A DNA stretch of 41,309 nt. It comes from an uncultured Clostridia bacterium (GTDB lineage Bacteria > Bacillota > Clostridia > Christensenellales > UBA1242). This document shows, piece by piece, positions 32,672 to 40,140 of the stretch. The stretch covers positions 1 through 41,309 of the forward strand of contig CALWOW010000017.1 of assembly GCA_944383295.1 (NCBI GenBank), in the 5' to 3' direction. Each line of letters starts with the position of its first letter. Positions within the stretch are counted from its first letter, which is position 1. A program made the position numbers and the translations under genes. Under the pieces are notes generated by a model. The model was not told the DNA's origin, ran no database searches, and saw nothing but the letters and a program-made list of their open reading frames with translations.

Positions 32672-33586
32672 ATGTCAACAAAAAATTTGCAAGAAGAAAA
32701 AGAAAATGAAAAAATCGAAGTTGAAGGTACTGCATCAAATTTGCCACTCAATGCAAGTGTTGATGCAAATACAATTAAAGACAAATTAAATCAAATTGAA
32801 AATAGTTATGCTAGTCAATATCCTGTTTTTGATGAAAATACAATTTTTGAAGATTTGCCTTATCAAGAAATCAAAACACCTAGTAGTGATGAAATAAAAG
32901 ATATTGCAGAAGAAGAGCTAAAGCCATACAAAGATGTAAATATTGCAGAAATTGAGCAGGATTATAAAAGCGATTTGGACACTTTAAATTTAAAAGAGCA
33001 AACTGTTAAAAGTGATTTGGAAAATACAAAACAAGATTTGGCTAATGATTTACAAACAGGACTAGCTACAAGTCAGGCAAACAGTATTAGAAATGGGGTT
33101 CAAAATTCAAGCATTGCTACAAATGAAAAGAATGCTGTACAAAATAAAATTGATAGTGAATTACAAACTGCACTTAATAAAGCTAATACCGATTTAGCTG
33201 AAATTGCTCTTAAGCGAAGCATTTCTGAAAATGAATTTCAAATTGCGCTAGAAAAATTTGATATATCTTACGCTAGCAAGTTGGAGCAAAAAATAAATGA
33301 CTTGAATTCTTTATATGCAAAAAAACAGGCGGAAGCGGAAGAGTATAATAAAAAAATTGCAGAACAACGTAAGCAACTTTTGGAAAATTGGCGCATAAAT
33401 AGGGAAATTATTACTTCCAAACTTGACGCTGAAAAAGGTCAAGAAAAAGCATTTTATGTTATAGAGCAATTGAAAGGCTTGTCAAAAAATGACGCTATGG
33501 AACTTTTGCGTGATACCGATATTATAAAAGCTTTGGGTAATTGGTATTCTCCTGTTGTAGATTATGTACAAAGAATTTTAAAATAG
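32672..33586 (+). CDS. Coiled-coil protein of the cassette; candidate internal or ejection protein
   Basis: 304 residues from ATG 32672, preceded by GGAGGTGG (the ORF's earlier ATG at 32663 overlaps that site). Residues 1-75 are acidic and low in structure. About 85-235 are long charged helices with heptad character (DTLNLKEQTVKSDLENTKQDL, ELQTALNKANTDLAEIALKR, KKQAEAEEYNKKIAEQRKQLLENW). The centre has RNGVQNSSIATNEKNAV. The C-terminus (GLSKNDAMELLRDTDIIKALGNWYSPVVDYVQRIL) looks like a small folded helical domain. No membrane segment. Position after the tail nozzle genes and composition resemble internal virion/ejection proteins, but homology is not established. A 154-base gap with the palindrome cluster separates it from the previous gene. 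Confidence 0.6.
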   Translation: MSTKNLQEEKENEKIEVEGTASNLPLNASVDANTIKDKLNQIENSYASQYPVFDENTIFEDLPYQEIKTPSSDEIKDIAEEELKPYKDVNIAEIEQDYKSDLDTLNLKEQTVKSDLENTKQDLANDLQTGLATSQANSIRNGVQNSSIATNEKNAVQNKIDSELQTALNKANTDLAEIALKRSISENEFQIALEKFDISYASKLEQKINDLNSLYAKKQAEAEEYNKKIAEQRKQLLENWRINREIITSKLDAEKGQEKAFYVIEQLKGLSKNDAMELLRDTDIIKALGNWYSPVVDYVQRILK

Positions 33587-33597
33587 GGGGTGTTTAA

Positions 33598-34023
33598 ATG
33601 AGTTCGGCGTTAAAAAATCGACTCAAAAATTACAGCTTCTGGGTTTCTTTAGCGAGTGCTATTTTACTGCTTGTGCAAGCGATAGGAAAACCACTTGGCC
33701 TTGTTATTAACGAGGAAATTTATATGTCTATAGTTAATAGTGTACTCGGTGTTTTTGTTGTTCTGGGTATCATTTCTCATCCAGCGCAAAATTTAATTAG
33801 TAGTAGCTCTAGTGCGAACGTGGATACTGTAAATGAAAAAGAAACAGAAGTAAGCGATTCTTTAAAGAGTGTTGAAATAAATAATGACAATAAAAGCAAT
33901 AGCGCAAATTGTGAGAATGTTGTTAATGTTGTTGAGAATAATGATGTAAAATCGTTAGCTCAAATTAAACAACAGATTTTAAATGATTGCGCACAAAAAG
34001 ACAATGTTTCAAATTTAAAATAA
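33598..34023 (+). CDS. Holin-like small membrane protein with long polar tail
   Basis: 141 residues. The first 65 match small phage holins of the phi-LC3/holin_1 kind: NRLKNYSFWVSLASAILLLVQAIG (helix 1), a short turn, then IVNSVLGVFVVLGIISHP (helix 2). The remaining 75 residues are Ser/Asn/Val-rich and charged, an unusually long tail for this family (typical total about 80-90). Holins form membrane lesions that free endolysin, yet no endolysin (amidase, lysozyme, peptidase) is encoded in the cassette or next to it. It is the last gene; GGGGG precedes the ATG and a strong terminator follows its stop. Confidence 0.78.
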   Translation: MSSALKNRLKNYSFWVSLASAILLLVQAIGKPLGLVINEEIYMSIVNSVLGVFVVLGIISHPAQNLISSSSSANVDTVNEKETEVSDSLKSVEINNDNKSNSANCENVVNVVENNDVKSLAQIKQQILNDCAQKDNVSNLK

Positions 34024-34025
34024 TA

Positions 34026-34054
34026 AAAGGAGGGGGAATGCCCCTCTTTTTTAT
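34026..34054 (+). terminator. Strong terminator ending the capsid cassette
   Basis: GAGGGG and CCCCTC pair in a GC-rich stem, extended by AAAA/TTTT across one bulged G, with a following TTTTTTATT. This is the most GC-rich hairpin in the window, directly after the holin stop. Confidence 0.85.
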
Positions 34055-34279
34055 TATGGTCGTAAAATCGTATAAAAAAGCTTTATTAGTTAATTACTTT
34101 ATTAATTGATTAATCGTGTAATAAATCATTTATTTTCTATTTTAAAAAGAATTTAACTCTTAAAGTATCAAAAAGTAGAGTATATATTCCTTATATTAAA
34201 TAGTATAGTTTTTTCAAAAATTTGGTTGATATTTATATGCTGTAAGTATCGTGTTTGACTAATTTATTTTACTAAATAC

Positions 34280-34308
34280 TTGATTTAATTATTTTTATGT
34301 GTTATACT
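34280..34308 (+). promoter_or_regulatory. Promoter-like pair with extended -10
   Basis: TTGATT and TATACT are 17 bases apart with TGTG before the -10. It lies 174 bases upstream of the membrane-protein gene, so it would produce a long leader or a separate small RNA. Confidence 0.5.
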
Positions 34309-34418
34309 CAAATCAATAAGTTAGGAAATTTTTTTGGGTATAAACCCTTATTTTAAATAAAATTAAGATTTTAATATTTTTAAAAAATGGTCGAATTTAT
34401 GTCGATTAAAGTTTTTGT

Positions 34419-34447
34419 TTGATTTTTACACTGATTTTTTGTATAAT
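34419..34447 (+). promoter_or_regulatory. Sigma-A-type promoter for the membrane protein-RNase J operon
   Basis: TTGATT and a perfect TATAAT separated by 17 bases, 35 bases upstream of the ATG at 34482. Confidence 0.72.
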
Positions 34448-34481
34448 CAAATTTAGGAATTTATAATAATGGGGTATAGGT

Positions 34482-35297
34482 ATGAATTATCTAAAAGAAG
34501 TCTTAAATTATTACTTTAAAAATTTCATATATATAACGATTTTTTGCATTATCCCTATTGTGTTTTTGTCTTTGTTGCTCAAACCTTTCGCATTGTTTGA
34601 ATTTGTTGTTGAGTATCCAAATTACACCATAACCGATTTTGGCGGATTTTATCTAGCAGTTTATGGAATAGGTTGGCTAGATGTATTGTGGATTGTGTTG
34701 GGACTACTTTTACTGGTTGTTTCCTTAAGTTTACTGCTAGGGTTTATAGAAAGTCATTTTAAAACAGGGAAAGTCACGCTTCTCAATGGTTTTAGCTTGA
34801 ATAGCAATGTGTTGAGTGTGTTGAAGGTCATATTGATTTTAGCGATTTTTTCGTATATTGTTAATATCGTTATGATGTTGTTAATGTTCTTTATTCATTA
34901 TCTCTGTGCTTCTAATGGTACGGGTAATGTGGTTAGTACGATTTTTAATTATATTTTTGTAATTGCTGGTACATTGGTAATTATGCGTGGTTTTACATTA
35001 CTAATACAGACGGGAATAGGTATGATGATAAGCGGTTCACCATTCAACGTTTCGTTTTCTGATGGAACACGTGCTGTATTTAGGAATGCTTGGCAGATTT
35101 TCGCCATAGAAACGATCTTGTTTGTTGTGGTTTTTGCTGTAGTTGCTGTTTGTACGGTATTGAATATTACTTGGCTAGGCAATATTATCGGCTTAATGTT
35201 GTTTTTACCGATAGAATGCATATTGGGAATGATAATATTTTTTGACTTTAATGACATAAAACGTTATGACAAACGTCGTTTGTTTGTGAAATTTTAG
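34482..35297 (+). CDS. Polytopic membrane protein of unknown function
   Basis: 271 residues with about six hydrophobic segments (near 14-34, 60-90, 108-140, 150-180, 200-225 and 230-250), no signal peptide and few charged loops. The pattern, with glycerophosphodiester-phosphodiesterase-membrane-domain or DUF975-like character (SFNVSFSDGTRAVFRNAWQIF between helices), recalls proteins in which an internal helix pair is preceded by a short amphipathic segment, but I cannot assign a family with confidence. First gene of an operon with the next membrane protein, RNase J, a methyltransferase and a U32 protein. A weak GGGGTATAGG site precedes the ATG. Confidence 0.7.
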   Translation: MNYLKEVLNYYFKNFIYITIFCIIPIVFLSLLLKPFALFEFVVEYPNYTITDFGGFYLAVYGIGWLDVLWIVLGLLLLVVSLSLLLGFIESHFKTGKVTLLNGFSLNSNVLSVLKVILILAIFSYIVNIVMMLLMFFIHYLCASNGTGNVVSTIFNYIFVIAGTLVIMRGFTLLIQTGIGMMISGSPFNVSFSDGTRAVFRNAWQIFAIETILFVVVFAVVAVCTVLNITWLGNIIGLMLFLPIECILGMIIFFDFNDIKRYDKRRLFVKF

Positions 35298-35314
35298 GTT
35301 GGGAAGGTATAGAT

Positions 35315-36268
35315 ATGATTGTAACTGATGCTTCCAAATTATTTGTGCGAAATGGTGGCTTGGTATGGAAAATACTACCGTTTATGCTGGTAAGTCTATT
35401 GATTATTTGTGGACTTGCTATTGCCATTTGCTATCCGTTGATAAACGATTTATCAAACGCAGGGTTTTTTACGCAAGTTTCTGATATTTTTAGCAAAACA
35501 TTTTTTAATTTTAGATTAGATATGATTTTTGCTTCAGCATCACAAACATTAGTGTTGTTGTTTGATTTGATTTCTCAAAATATAGAAACAGTATTGCCTT
35601 TGATAATCATATTAATTTTATTAATTAGCTTGGGTAGTTCCTTTTTGATAGGATTAAGCGAACTTGCTATTGCGGACTGCTTGTACGGATATATGACCAG
35701 TAATTCAAAGTTTAGCTTTTACAGTTGCTTAATTAAGAATTTGGGTAAATCTTTGAAATTGCAACTTGCGAAATTGTTGATAGTATGGCCAATTGACATA
35801 ATTATCACTGGTGCATTTGTTGGAATGTTATTGTTGTTTACTGTGCAAAATACCATTGTAACAGTAATTGCACCTTTTGTTATAGTGTTGGTAATGTGTC
35901 TTTTGGTTGCGTTAAGACAAACATTGTTTTGCATGTGGGCGCCTTGTATGATTGTGCGTAATCGTACAGTGTGGGGTGCTTTAAAGGAAAGTTGCATTTG
36001 CATGGCACAAAACTTTAATGCAATTTATGGTAAACAAATAATTATTACTTTAATTTATATTGCTGTAAATATTGCAACCTGCATTTTTACGGCATCAGTT
36101 GGGTTGTTTCTAACCATACCAGCTACGTTGTTATTTAGCAATATATTGGGGCAAACTTGCTTCTTTTATATTAATGGACTTCGATTCTATGTAGATGAAA
36201 ATCAAATCATTTCACCTAAAAAACGAGAAGATTGGGAAAGTCTAAAAACATTAAAAGATATAGTATAA
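35315..36268 (+). CDS. Second polytopic membrane protein, possibly related to the preceding one
   Basis: 317 residues, about six membrane segments (near 18-40, 65-85, 92-118, 150-180, 182-208 and 240-275). Both this protein and its neighbour have a segment of the form WGALKESCICMAQNFNAIYGKQI / TRAVFRNAWQIFAIE between late helices, which suggests a shared fold and perhaps ancient duplication. The C-terminal 30 residues are polar and cytoplasmic. It begins 17 bases after the first gene with a GGGAAGG site, so the two are probably made together and may form a heteromer. No catalytic motif or transporter signature is visible. A perfect palindrome (36269-36284) lies right after its stop. Confidence 0.7.
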   Translation: MIVTDASKLFVRNGGLVWKILPFMLVSLLIICGLAIAICYPLINDLSNAGFFTQVSDIFSKTFFNFRLDMIFASASQTLVLLFDLISQNIETVLPLIIILILLISLGSSFLIGLSELAIADCLYGYMTSNSKFSFYSCLIKNLGKSLKLQLAKLLIVWPIDIIITGAFVGMLLLFTVQNTIVTVIAPFVIVLVMCLLVALRQTLFCMWAPCMIVRNRTVWGALKESCICMAQNFNAIYGKQIIITLIYIAVNIATCIFTASVGLFLTIPATLLFSNILGQTCFFYINGLRFYVDENQIISPKKREDWESLKTLKDIV

Positions 36269-36284
36269 ATGCTTTTAAAAGCAT
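36269..36284. other. 16-base perfect palindrome upstream of the RNase J start
   Basis: ATGCTTTTAAAAGCAT is a perfect 16-base palindrome between the membrane-protein stop and the AAAGGAG ribosome site of the RNase J gene. It could be a processing or operator site; as a hairpin it would be weak. Confidence 0.4.
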
Positions 36285-36298
36285 AAAAGGAGATAAAA

Positions 36299-38173
36299 TT
36301 GGAACAAGAAATTAAAAGCGAGAGTGTGGGGCAAGAAAATTTAGACGCTACCACAATAGTAGAGAATAAAATTCAAAAAAGAACATTTATAAAACGAGAT
36401 TTTGCAAACAATCGAAATAATCATGAAAATTCTAATACAGAGCAAACAAGTCCAGAGCAGATGGGACGCAAACGTAACTTTGCTCACAAAAACAATTCAA
36501 GAGTACGTAATTTTGGACACCGAGGAAAAGGTTTGCAAGTAATGTTTTTCGGTGGTGTAGGTAAAGTAGGTGACAATATCACTGCGTTGCGTTATGGTGA
36601 TGATATTTTAGTCATTGATTGTGGTGTTGGTTTTGCTGAACCAGATATGCCAGGGGTTGATTTGGTTATACCAGATATGTCTTGGTTGAAAGCGCACAAA
36701 GATATGATAAAAGGTATTTGTATTACACACGCACACGAAGACCATATAGGCAGTTTGCCATACTTTTTAGATGAGGTAAAAGCACCTGTTTATGCTAGTA
36801 AATTGAGTATTGCGTTGATTGAGAATAAATTGCGTGAATTTCCTAAAATCAAAATGAAAGGTTATGCAATGAATCCGGGTAATGCTGTAAACATAGGTTG
36901 CTTTAATGTTGAGTTTGTTCACGTCAATCACTCTATTGCGGGTGCTTATGCATTAGCAATTACTACACCTGTTGGAGTTGTGTTTGTTTCTGGTGACTTT
37001 AAGATTGATTTTACACCTATTGCAGGTGATACAACAGATTTGAGTAGAATGGGTGAATTGGGGCGTAAAGGTGTCCTCTTGATGCTTTGCGAAAGTACAA
37101 ATATTGAGCGTCCTGGTATGGCTATGAGTGAACGTGTAGTTGGTGAAACTTTGGCTGAAATTATGGAGCAATCTCGCAACAATAGGATTATTATTACTTC
37201 ATTTGCTTCGAATGTTCATCGTGTACAGCAAATTATGGATTTGGCTAAAAAATTTGGGCGTAAAGTCGCTTTTGCAGGCCGTAGTATGATAAATACTATG
37301 GAATTAGCAATGAAAATTGGCGAAATAAAATTTGACCACAAACAAATTATCGATATTGACCATGTTGGAAAATATGCTGATAACGAAATTTTGATTTTAG
37401 CAACAGGTAGCCAAGGACAAGAGCACACTGCGTTAGATAGAATGGTAAACGGAGAGTTTGCAAATATTCGTATAGGCACAAATGACACTGTTATTTTCTC
37501 ATCTTCACCTGTGCCAGGAAATGAAAAATCTGTTACAAACATTATCAATGCACTTATTTTGCAAGGTGCAAAGGTTATTTATGACGATTTAAGTGATGTC
37601 CACGCATCTGGACACGCTTGTCAAACCGAATTTATGATTGTGCATAAATTGATTAGACCTAAGTTCTTTATGCCAATGCATGGTGAAGTAAAGCATCTAA
37701 AGTATCACGAACAATTTGCAATAAAAATGGGCGTTAAGTCTCAAAATATTGTAGTACCGCACGTTGGTTCTGTGGTCGAAGTTACTCCAAATTCTATAAA
37801 AGAATTACGAGATGTTGAAGCAGGAGAAAAAATTGTTGACGGTAAAACTGTCTGTGATTTGGACAATTCTGTATTAAGTGATAGATTGCAACTTGCTGAA
37901 GACGGAATTTGTGTGGTTGTGTTAGGTGTAAACAAAATGGGTAAACTTGCAAGCGGTCCTGAATTGATACCTCGTGGATTTATTTATCCAAATGAAATAA
38001 ATGACATATTGAGAGAAGCAAAACAAGTAGTCGTTGACGCTATGAATCAAAACAACGAAGGCAAACCTGATTGGAACGAAATTAAAAATACAGTGCGTAG
38101 AGTGTTGACAAACTTATTCTTTAAGCGTACTCGTCGTAAACCTATGATAATTCCTATTATTTTGGAAGTTTAA
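36299..38173 (+). CDS. rnj: Ribonuclease J
   Basis: 624 residues. A basic, Asn/Arg-rich extension of about 75 residues (KRTFIKRDFANNRNN, KNNSRVRNFGHRGKG) precedes the metallo-beta-lactamase/beta-CASP core: LVIDCGVGFAEPDMPGVD, the zinc motif HAHEDH at 144-149, SGDFKIDFTPI, a CESTN segment, SGHACQTE and PMHGEVKHL. The C-terminal domain ends with EAKQVV and FFKRTRRKPMIIPIILEV. RNase J is both a 5'-exonuclease and an endonuclease in mRNA and rRNA turnover. Bacillus RNase J1 is about 555 residues, so the extra length is the N-terminal tail, probably an RNA-binding or localisation segment. Start is TTG at 36299 with AAAGGAG 7 bases upstream. Confidence 0.93.
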   Translation: MEQEIKSESVGQENLDATTIVENKIQKRTFIKRDFANNRNNHENSNTEQTSPEQMGRKRNFAHKNNSRVRNFGHRGKGLQVMFFGGVGKVGDNITALRYGDDILVIDCGVGFAEPDMPGVDLVIPDMSWLKAHKDMIKGICITHAHEDHIGSLPYFLDEVKAPVYASKLSIALIENKLREFPKIKMKGYAMNPGNAVNIGCFNVEFVHVNHSIAGAYALAITTPVGVVFVSGDFKIDFTPIAGDTTDLSRMGELGRKGVLLMLCESTNIERPGMAMSERVVGETLAEIMEQSRNNRIIITSFASNVHRVQQIMDLAKKFGRKVAFAGRSMINTMELAMKIGEIKFDHKQIIDIDHVGKYADNEILILATGSQGQEHTALDRMVNGEFANIRIGTNDTVIFSSSPVPGNEKSVTNIINALILQGAKVIYDDLSDVHASGHACQTEFMIVHKLIRPKFFMPMHGEVKHLKYHEQFAIKMGVKSQNIVVPHVGSVVEVTPNSIKELRDVEAGEKIVDGKTVCDLDNSVLSDRLQLAEDGICVVVLGVNKMGKLASGPELIPRGFIYPNEINDILREAKQVVVDAMNQNNEGKPDWNEIKNTVRRVLTNLFFKRTRRKPMIIPIILEV

Positions 38174-38174
38174 A

Positions 38175-38759
38175 ATGGACTATTTAGATGAAATGGAGCA
38201 ATACGCAAGGGAGCGAAAAATCCCTGTTGTGTTGCGTGACACTCGTGAGTATCTCGAAAATATTTGCAAGACTTTACAGCCTAAATCTATACTAGAAATA
38301 GGAATGGCTATAGGTTATTCAGGTTCGTGTATGTTAAAGCAATGTGATGCAAATATTTGTTGTTTGGAAATTAGTAAACCTAATATTATTCTTGCTAAAC
38401 AAAATTTTGAAAAATTAGGTTTACAGCAAAGAGTAGAGATAATAGAGGGCGACTGTTTAAAAACATTACCAACACTTTTGGGACGTAAATTTGATTTAAT
38501 TTTTTTAGATGGTCCCAAAGGGTCTTATGTGGATATGGTAGATTATATATTGCCACTATTAAGCGAAAAGGGCGTTTGGATTTCGGACAATGTTTTGTTT
38601 CGTGGTATGGTTTTAGATGGTAAACCCATTACAGAACCCCGTTTTGAGCGTACGGTTGCAAAGATGCGTGATTTTATAAGCAAAATTAATGATAATCCAA
38701 AGTTAGAAACAGAAATTTTGCATATTGGTGATGGGGTGAGTTGTGTTCGCTTTAAATAA
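38175..38759 (+). CDS. trmR: O-methyltransferase, TrmR-like (tRNA 5-hydroxyuridine methyltransferase)
   Basis: 194 residues, a single class I SAM-dependent methyltransferase domain of the O-methyltransferase_3 type: ILEIGMAIGYSGSCML (39-54) binds SAM, VEIIEGDC precedes the adenine pocket, and DLIFLDGPKG and WISDNVLFRG carry metal/substrate positions. In Bacillus the homologue TrmR (YrrM) methylates 5-hydroxyuridine at tRNA position 34 to 5-methoxyuridine, and it sits next to U32-family proteins that make the hydroxyuridine. The next gene here is such a protein, which supports the same role over catechol or small-molecule methylation. It starts one base after the RNase J stop, so translation is probably coupled. 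Confidence 0.82.
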   Translation: MDYLDEMEQYARERKIPVVLRDTREYLENICKTLQPKSILEIGMAIGYSGSCMLKQCDANICCLEISKPNIILAKQNFEKLGLQQRVEIIEGDCLKTLPTLLGRKFDLIFLDGPKGSYVDMVDYILPLLSEKGVWISDNVLFRGMVLDGKPITEPRFERTVAKMRDFISKINDNPKLETEILHIGDGVSCVRFK

Positions 38760-38771
38760 AGGAGTAAACTT

Positions 38772-40004
38772 ATGAAAAAATATGAATTGTTAGCCCCTGC
38801 AGGTGATATAGAAAAGTTGGAAACTGCGTTTTATTTCGGTGCAGATGCTTGTTATTTTGCTGGTAAGAAATGGGGGCTCCGTGCTTTTAGTGAAAATTTT
38901 GAAGAAGACGAACTTGCAAAATATATTGATTATGCACATAAATTAGGTAAAAAGGCGTACATTACCGTAAATATTCAAGCGCACAATAGCGATTTTGAGG
39001 GTTTAGCTGATTATTTAAAATATTTAGAGAAAATCGGAGCCGATGCGATAATTGTTTCAGATGCCGGTGTGTTAAGTCTTGCAAAACAGGTTGCTCCTAA
39101 TTTAACTATTCACATATCTACTCAGGCGTGTGCAAGTAACAAATATGCGGCTAAATTTTGGGCAGATGCAGGAGCAAAACGCATTATATTAGCAAGGGAA
39201 TTAAGTTTGACCGAAATAAAAGAAATACGAGACTTTTTACCCAAAGATGTTGAGTTGGAAGCATTTGTCCACGGCGCTATGTGCATTAGTTACTCTGGAA
39301 GATGTTTGTTGAGCAACTATCTTGCAAATCGTGATAGCAATCGTGGTGCTTGCGTGCAAGCGTGCCGTTGGGAGTATTTTATAACAGAGAAATCAAGAGC
39401 TGGTAAAGGCGAAGAATATGAAATTCAACAAGATGAAAGAAGTACGTATATTTTGAATAGTAAAGATTTATGTATGATAAATTATCTTGATAAAATGGCT
39501 GAAGCGGGTGTTACTAGTTTTAAAATAGAAGGTCGAATGAAATCTGCCTATTATGTTGCAAATGTTGTAAATGCTTACCGAAAGGCTTTGGATATTTTGG
39601 AAAACGAACCTGAAAAATTTGCACCTGACCCACAACGTATTGTTGAGTTAGAAAAGTGTAGTCACCGTAGATTTACTACAGGTTTTTGTTTGGGTGAAAA
39701 TGATAGGGAGTATTTAGAAACAAGTTATCCTATTTCTACATACGACTTTATTGCGCAAGTAAAACAAGATTCAAATCAAGAAGGTTTTGCTGTCGTAGAA
39801 CAGCGTAATAGATTTAAGGTTGGAGATACTTTGGAAATATTATCACCAACTGAAAGTTTTAACAAAACTTTTGAAGTTACCGAAATTTTAGATATGGACG
39901 GTAATACAGTAACAGATGCAAATCTTGTACAACAAATTTTAAAGATTAAATGTCCATATAAATTACAAGCGAGAGATATTCTTCGTAAAGCAAAAAGGGT
40001 GTAG
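38772..40004 (+). CDS. trhP: Peptidase-U32-family protein, TrhP/YrrO-like tRNA hydroxylation factor
   Basis: 410 residues. N-terminal TIM-barrel part (ELLAPAGDIEKLETAFYFGADACY) and the U32 signature EAFVHGAMCISYSGRCLLS at 163-181. Cysteines at 171, 178, 194, 198 and 234 include the set that can hold an iron-sulfur cluster in related UbiU/RlhA/TrhP proteins. FKIEGRMKSAYYVANVVNAYR and the C-terminal CSHRRFTTGF follow, then a small beta-barrel domain (about 320-405). Despite the peptidase name, TrhP-type members create 5-hydroxyuridine at tRNA position 34 using prephenate-derived chemistry. Pairing with trmR completes a mo5U pathway. AAAGGAG site before the ATG. Confidence 0.85.
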   Translation: MKKYELLAPAGDIEKLETAFYFGADACYFAGKKWGLRAFSENFEEDELAKYIDYAHKLGKKAYITVNIQAHNSDFEGLADYLKYLEKIGADAIIVSDAGVLSLAKQVAPNLTIHISTQACASNKYAAKFWADAGAKRIILARELSLTEIKEIRDFLPKDVELEAFVHGAMCISYSGRCLLSNYLANRDSNRGACVQACRWEYFITEKSRAGKGEEYEIQQDERSTYILNSKDLCMINYLDKMAEAGVTSFKIEGRMKSAYYVANVVNAYRKALDILENEPEKFAPDPQRIVELEKCSHRRFTTGFCLGENDREYLETSYPISTYDFIAQVKQDSNQEGFAVVEQRNRFKVGDTLEILSPTESFNKTFEVTEILDMDGNTVTDANLVQQILKIKCPYKLQARDILRKAKRV

Positions 40005-40020
40005 TTCACCCTTTTTGTTT
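39992..40020 (+). terminator. Terminator of the RNase J-trmR-U32 operon
   Basis: AAAAAGGGTG and CACCCTTTTT form a perfect 10-bp stem with a TAGTT loop; the stem's left arm is the end of the U32 gene and its stop codon is in the loop. A T-rich run follows. Confidence 0.88.
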
Positions 40021-40080
40021 TATATAAATCGAATTTTGTAAATTTTTATCGAAAAAATAGGAAAAGTATATTATTTTATT

Positions 40081-40108
40081 TTGCAATTTGCACAAAATAT
40101 TATATAAT
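40081..40108 (+). promoter_or_regulatory. Promoter of the surface-protein gene
   Basis: TTGCAA and TATAAT are separated by 16 bases, 32 bases upstream of the ATG at 40141; the -10 is perfect. Confidence 0.6.
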
Positions 40109-40140
40109 GATTATATTAAAAATTATAAATAGGGGTAAGT

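Larger units (their letters stand above)
22472..34023 (+). mobile_element. Phage-derived head/packaging cassette (P22-like), apparently complete reading frames but incomplete phage
   Basis: Thirteen consecutive plus-strand genes with small gaps or overlaps: TerL, TerS-like, zinc ribbon, portal, scaffold-like, two major capsid proteins, a small unknown, a gp4-like connector, a gp10-like propeller, a beta-rich protein, a coiled-coil protein and a holin. The order portal-scaffold-coat-gp4-gp10 is that of phage P22. No integrase, repressor, replication, tail-tube, tape-measure, tail-spike or endolysin gene is seen, and I found no attachment-site repeats. It ends at a strong terminator (34026-34054). 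Base composition looks like the surrounding chromosome. Confidence 0.8.
34055..34481. other. Intergenic stretch between cassette and host operon
   Basis: 427 very A/T-rich bases without a credible protein gene. It holds two promoter-like pairs (34280-34308 and 34419-34447). Downstream of the first, GGGTATAAACCC with an outer AATAAG/CTTATT pair (34315-34352) and a following T/A-rich run could be a short structured RNA or attenuator. I saw no attachment-site remnant or integrase fragment here. Confidence 0.55.

Noticed and set aside
32587-32709. 40-codon frame starting MKYQSKLLIQ between the palindrome cluster and the coiled-coil gene
   Set aside because: It has an AGGGG-like site but overlaps the ribosome site and start of the next gene and has no recognisable features; it may be a leader peptide but I cannot support it as a gene.
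20605-34481. Prophage attachment sites around the capsid cassette
   Set aside because: I found no long direct repeats at the two flanks, no tRNA gene and no integrase. The shared 14-mer is inverted and A/T-rich, so it does not qualify as attL/attR.
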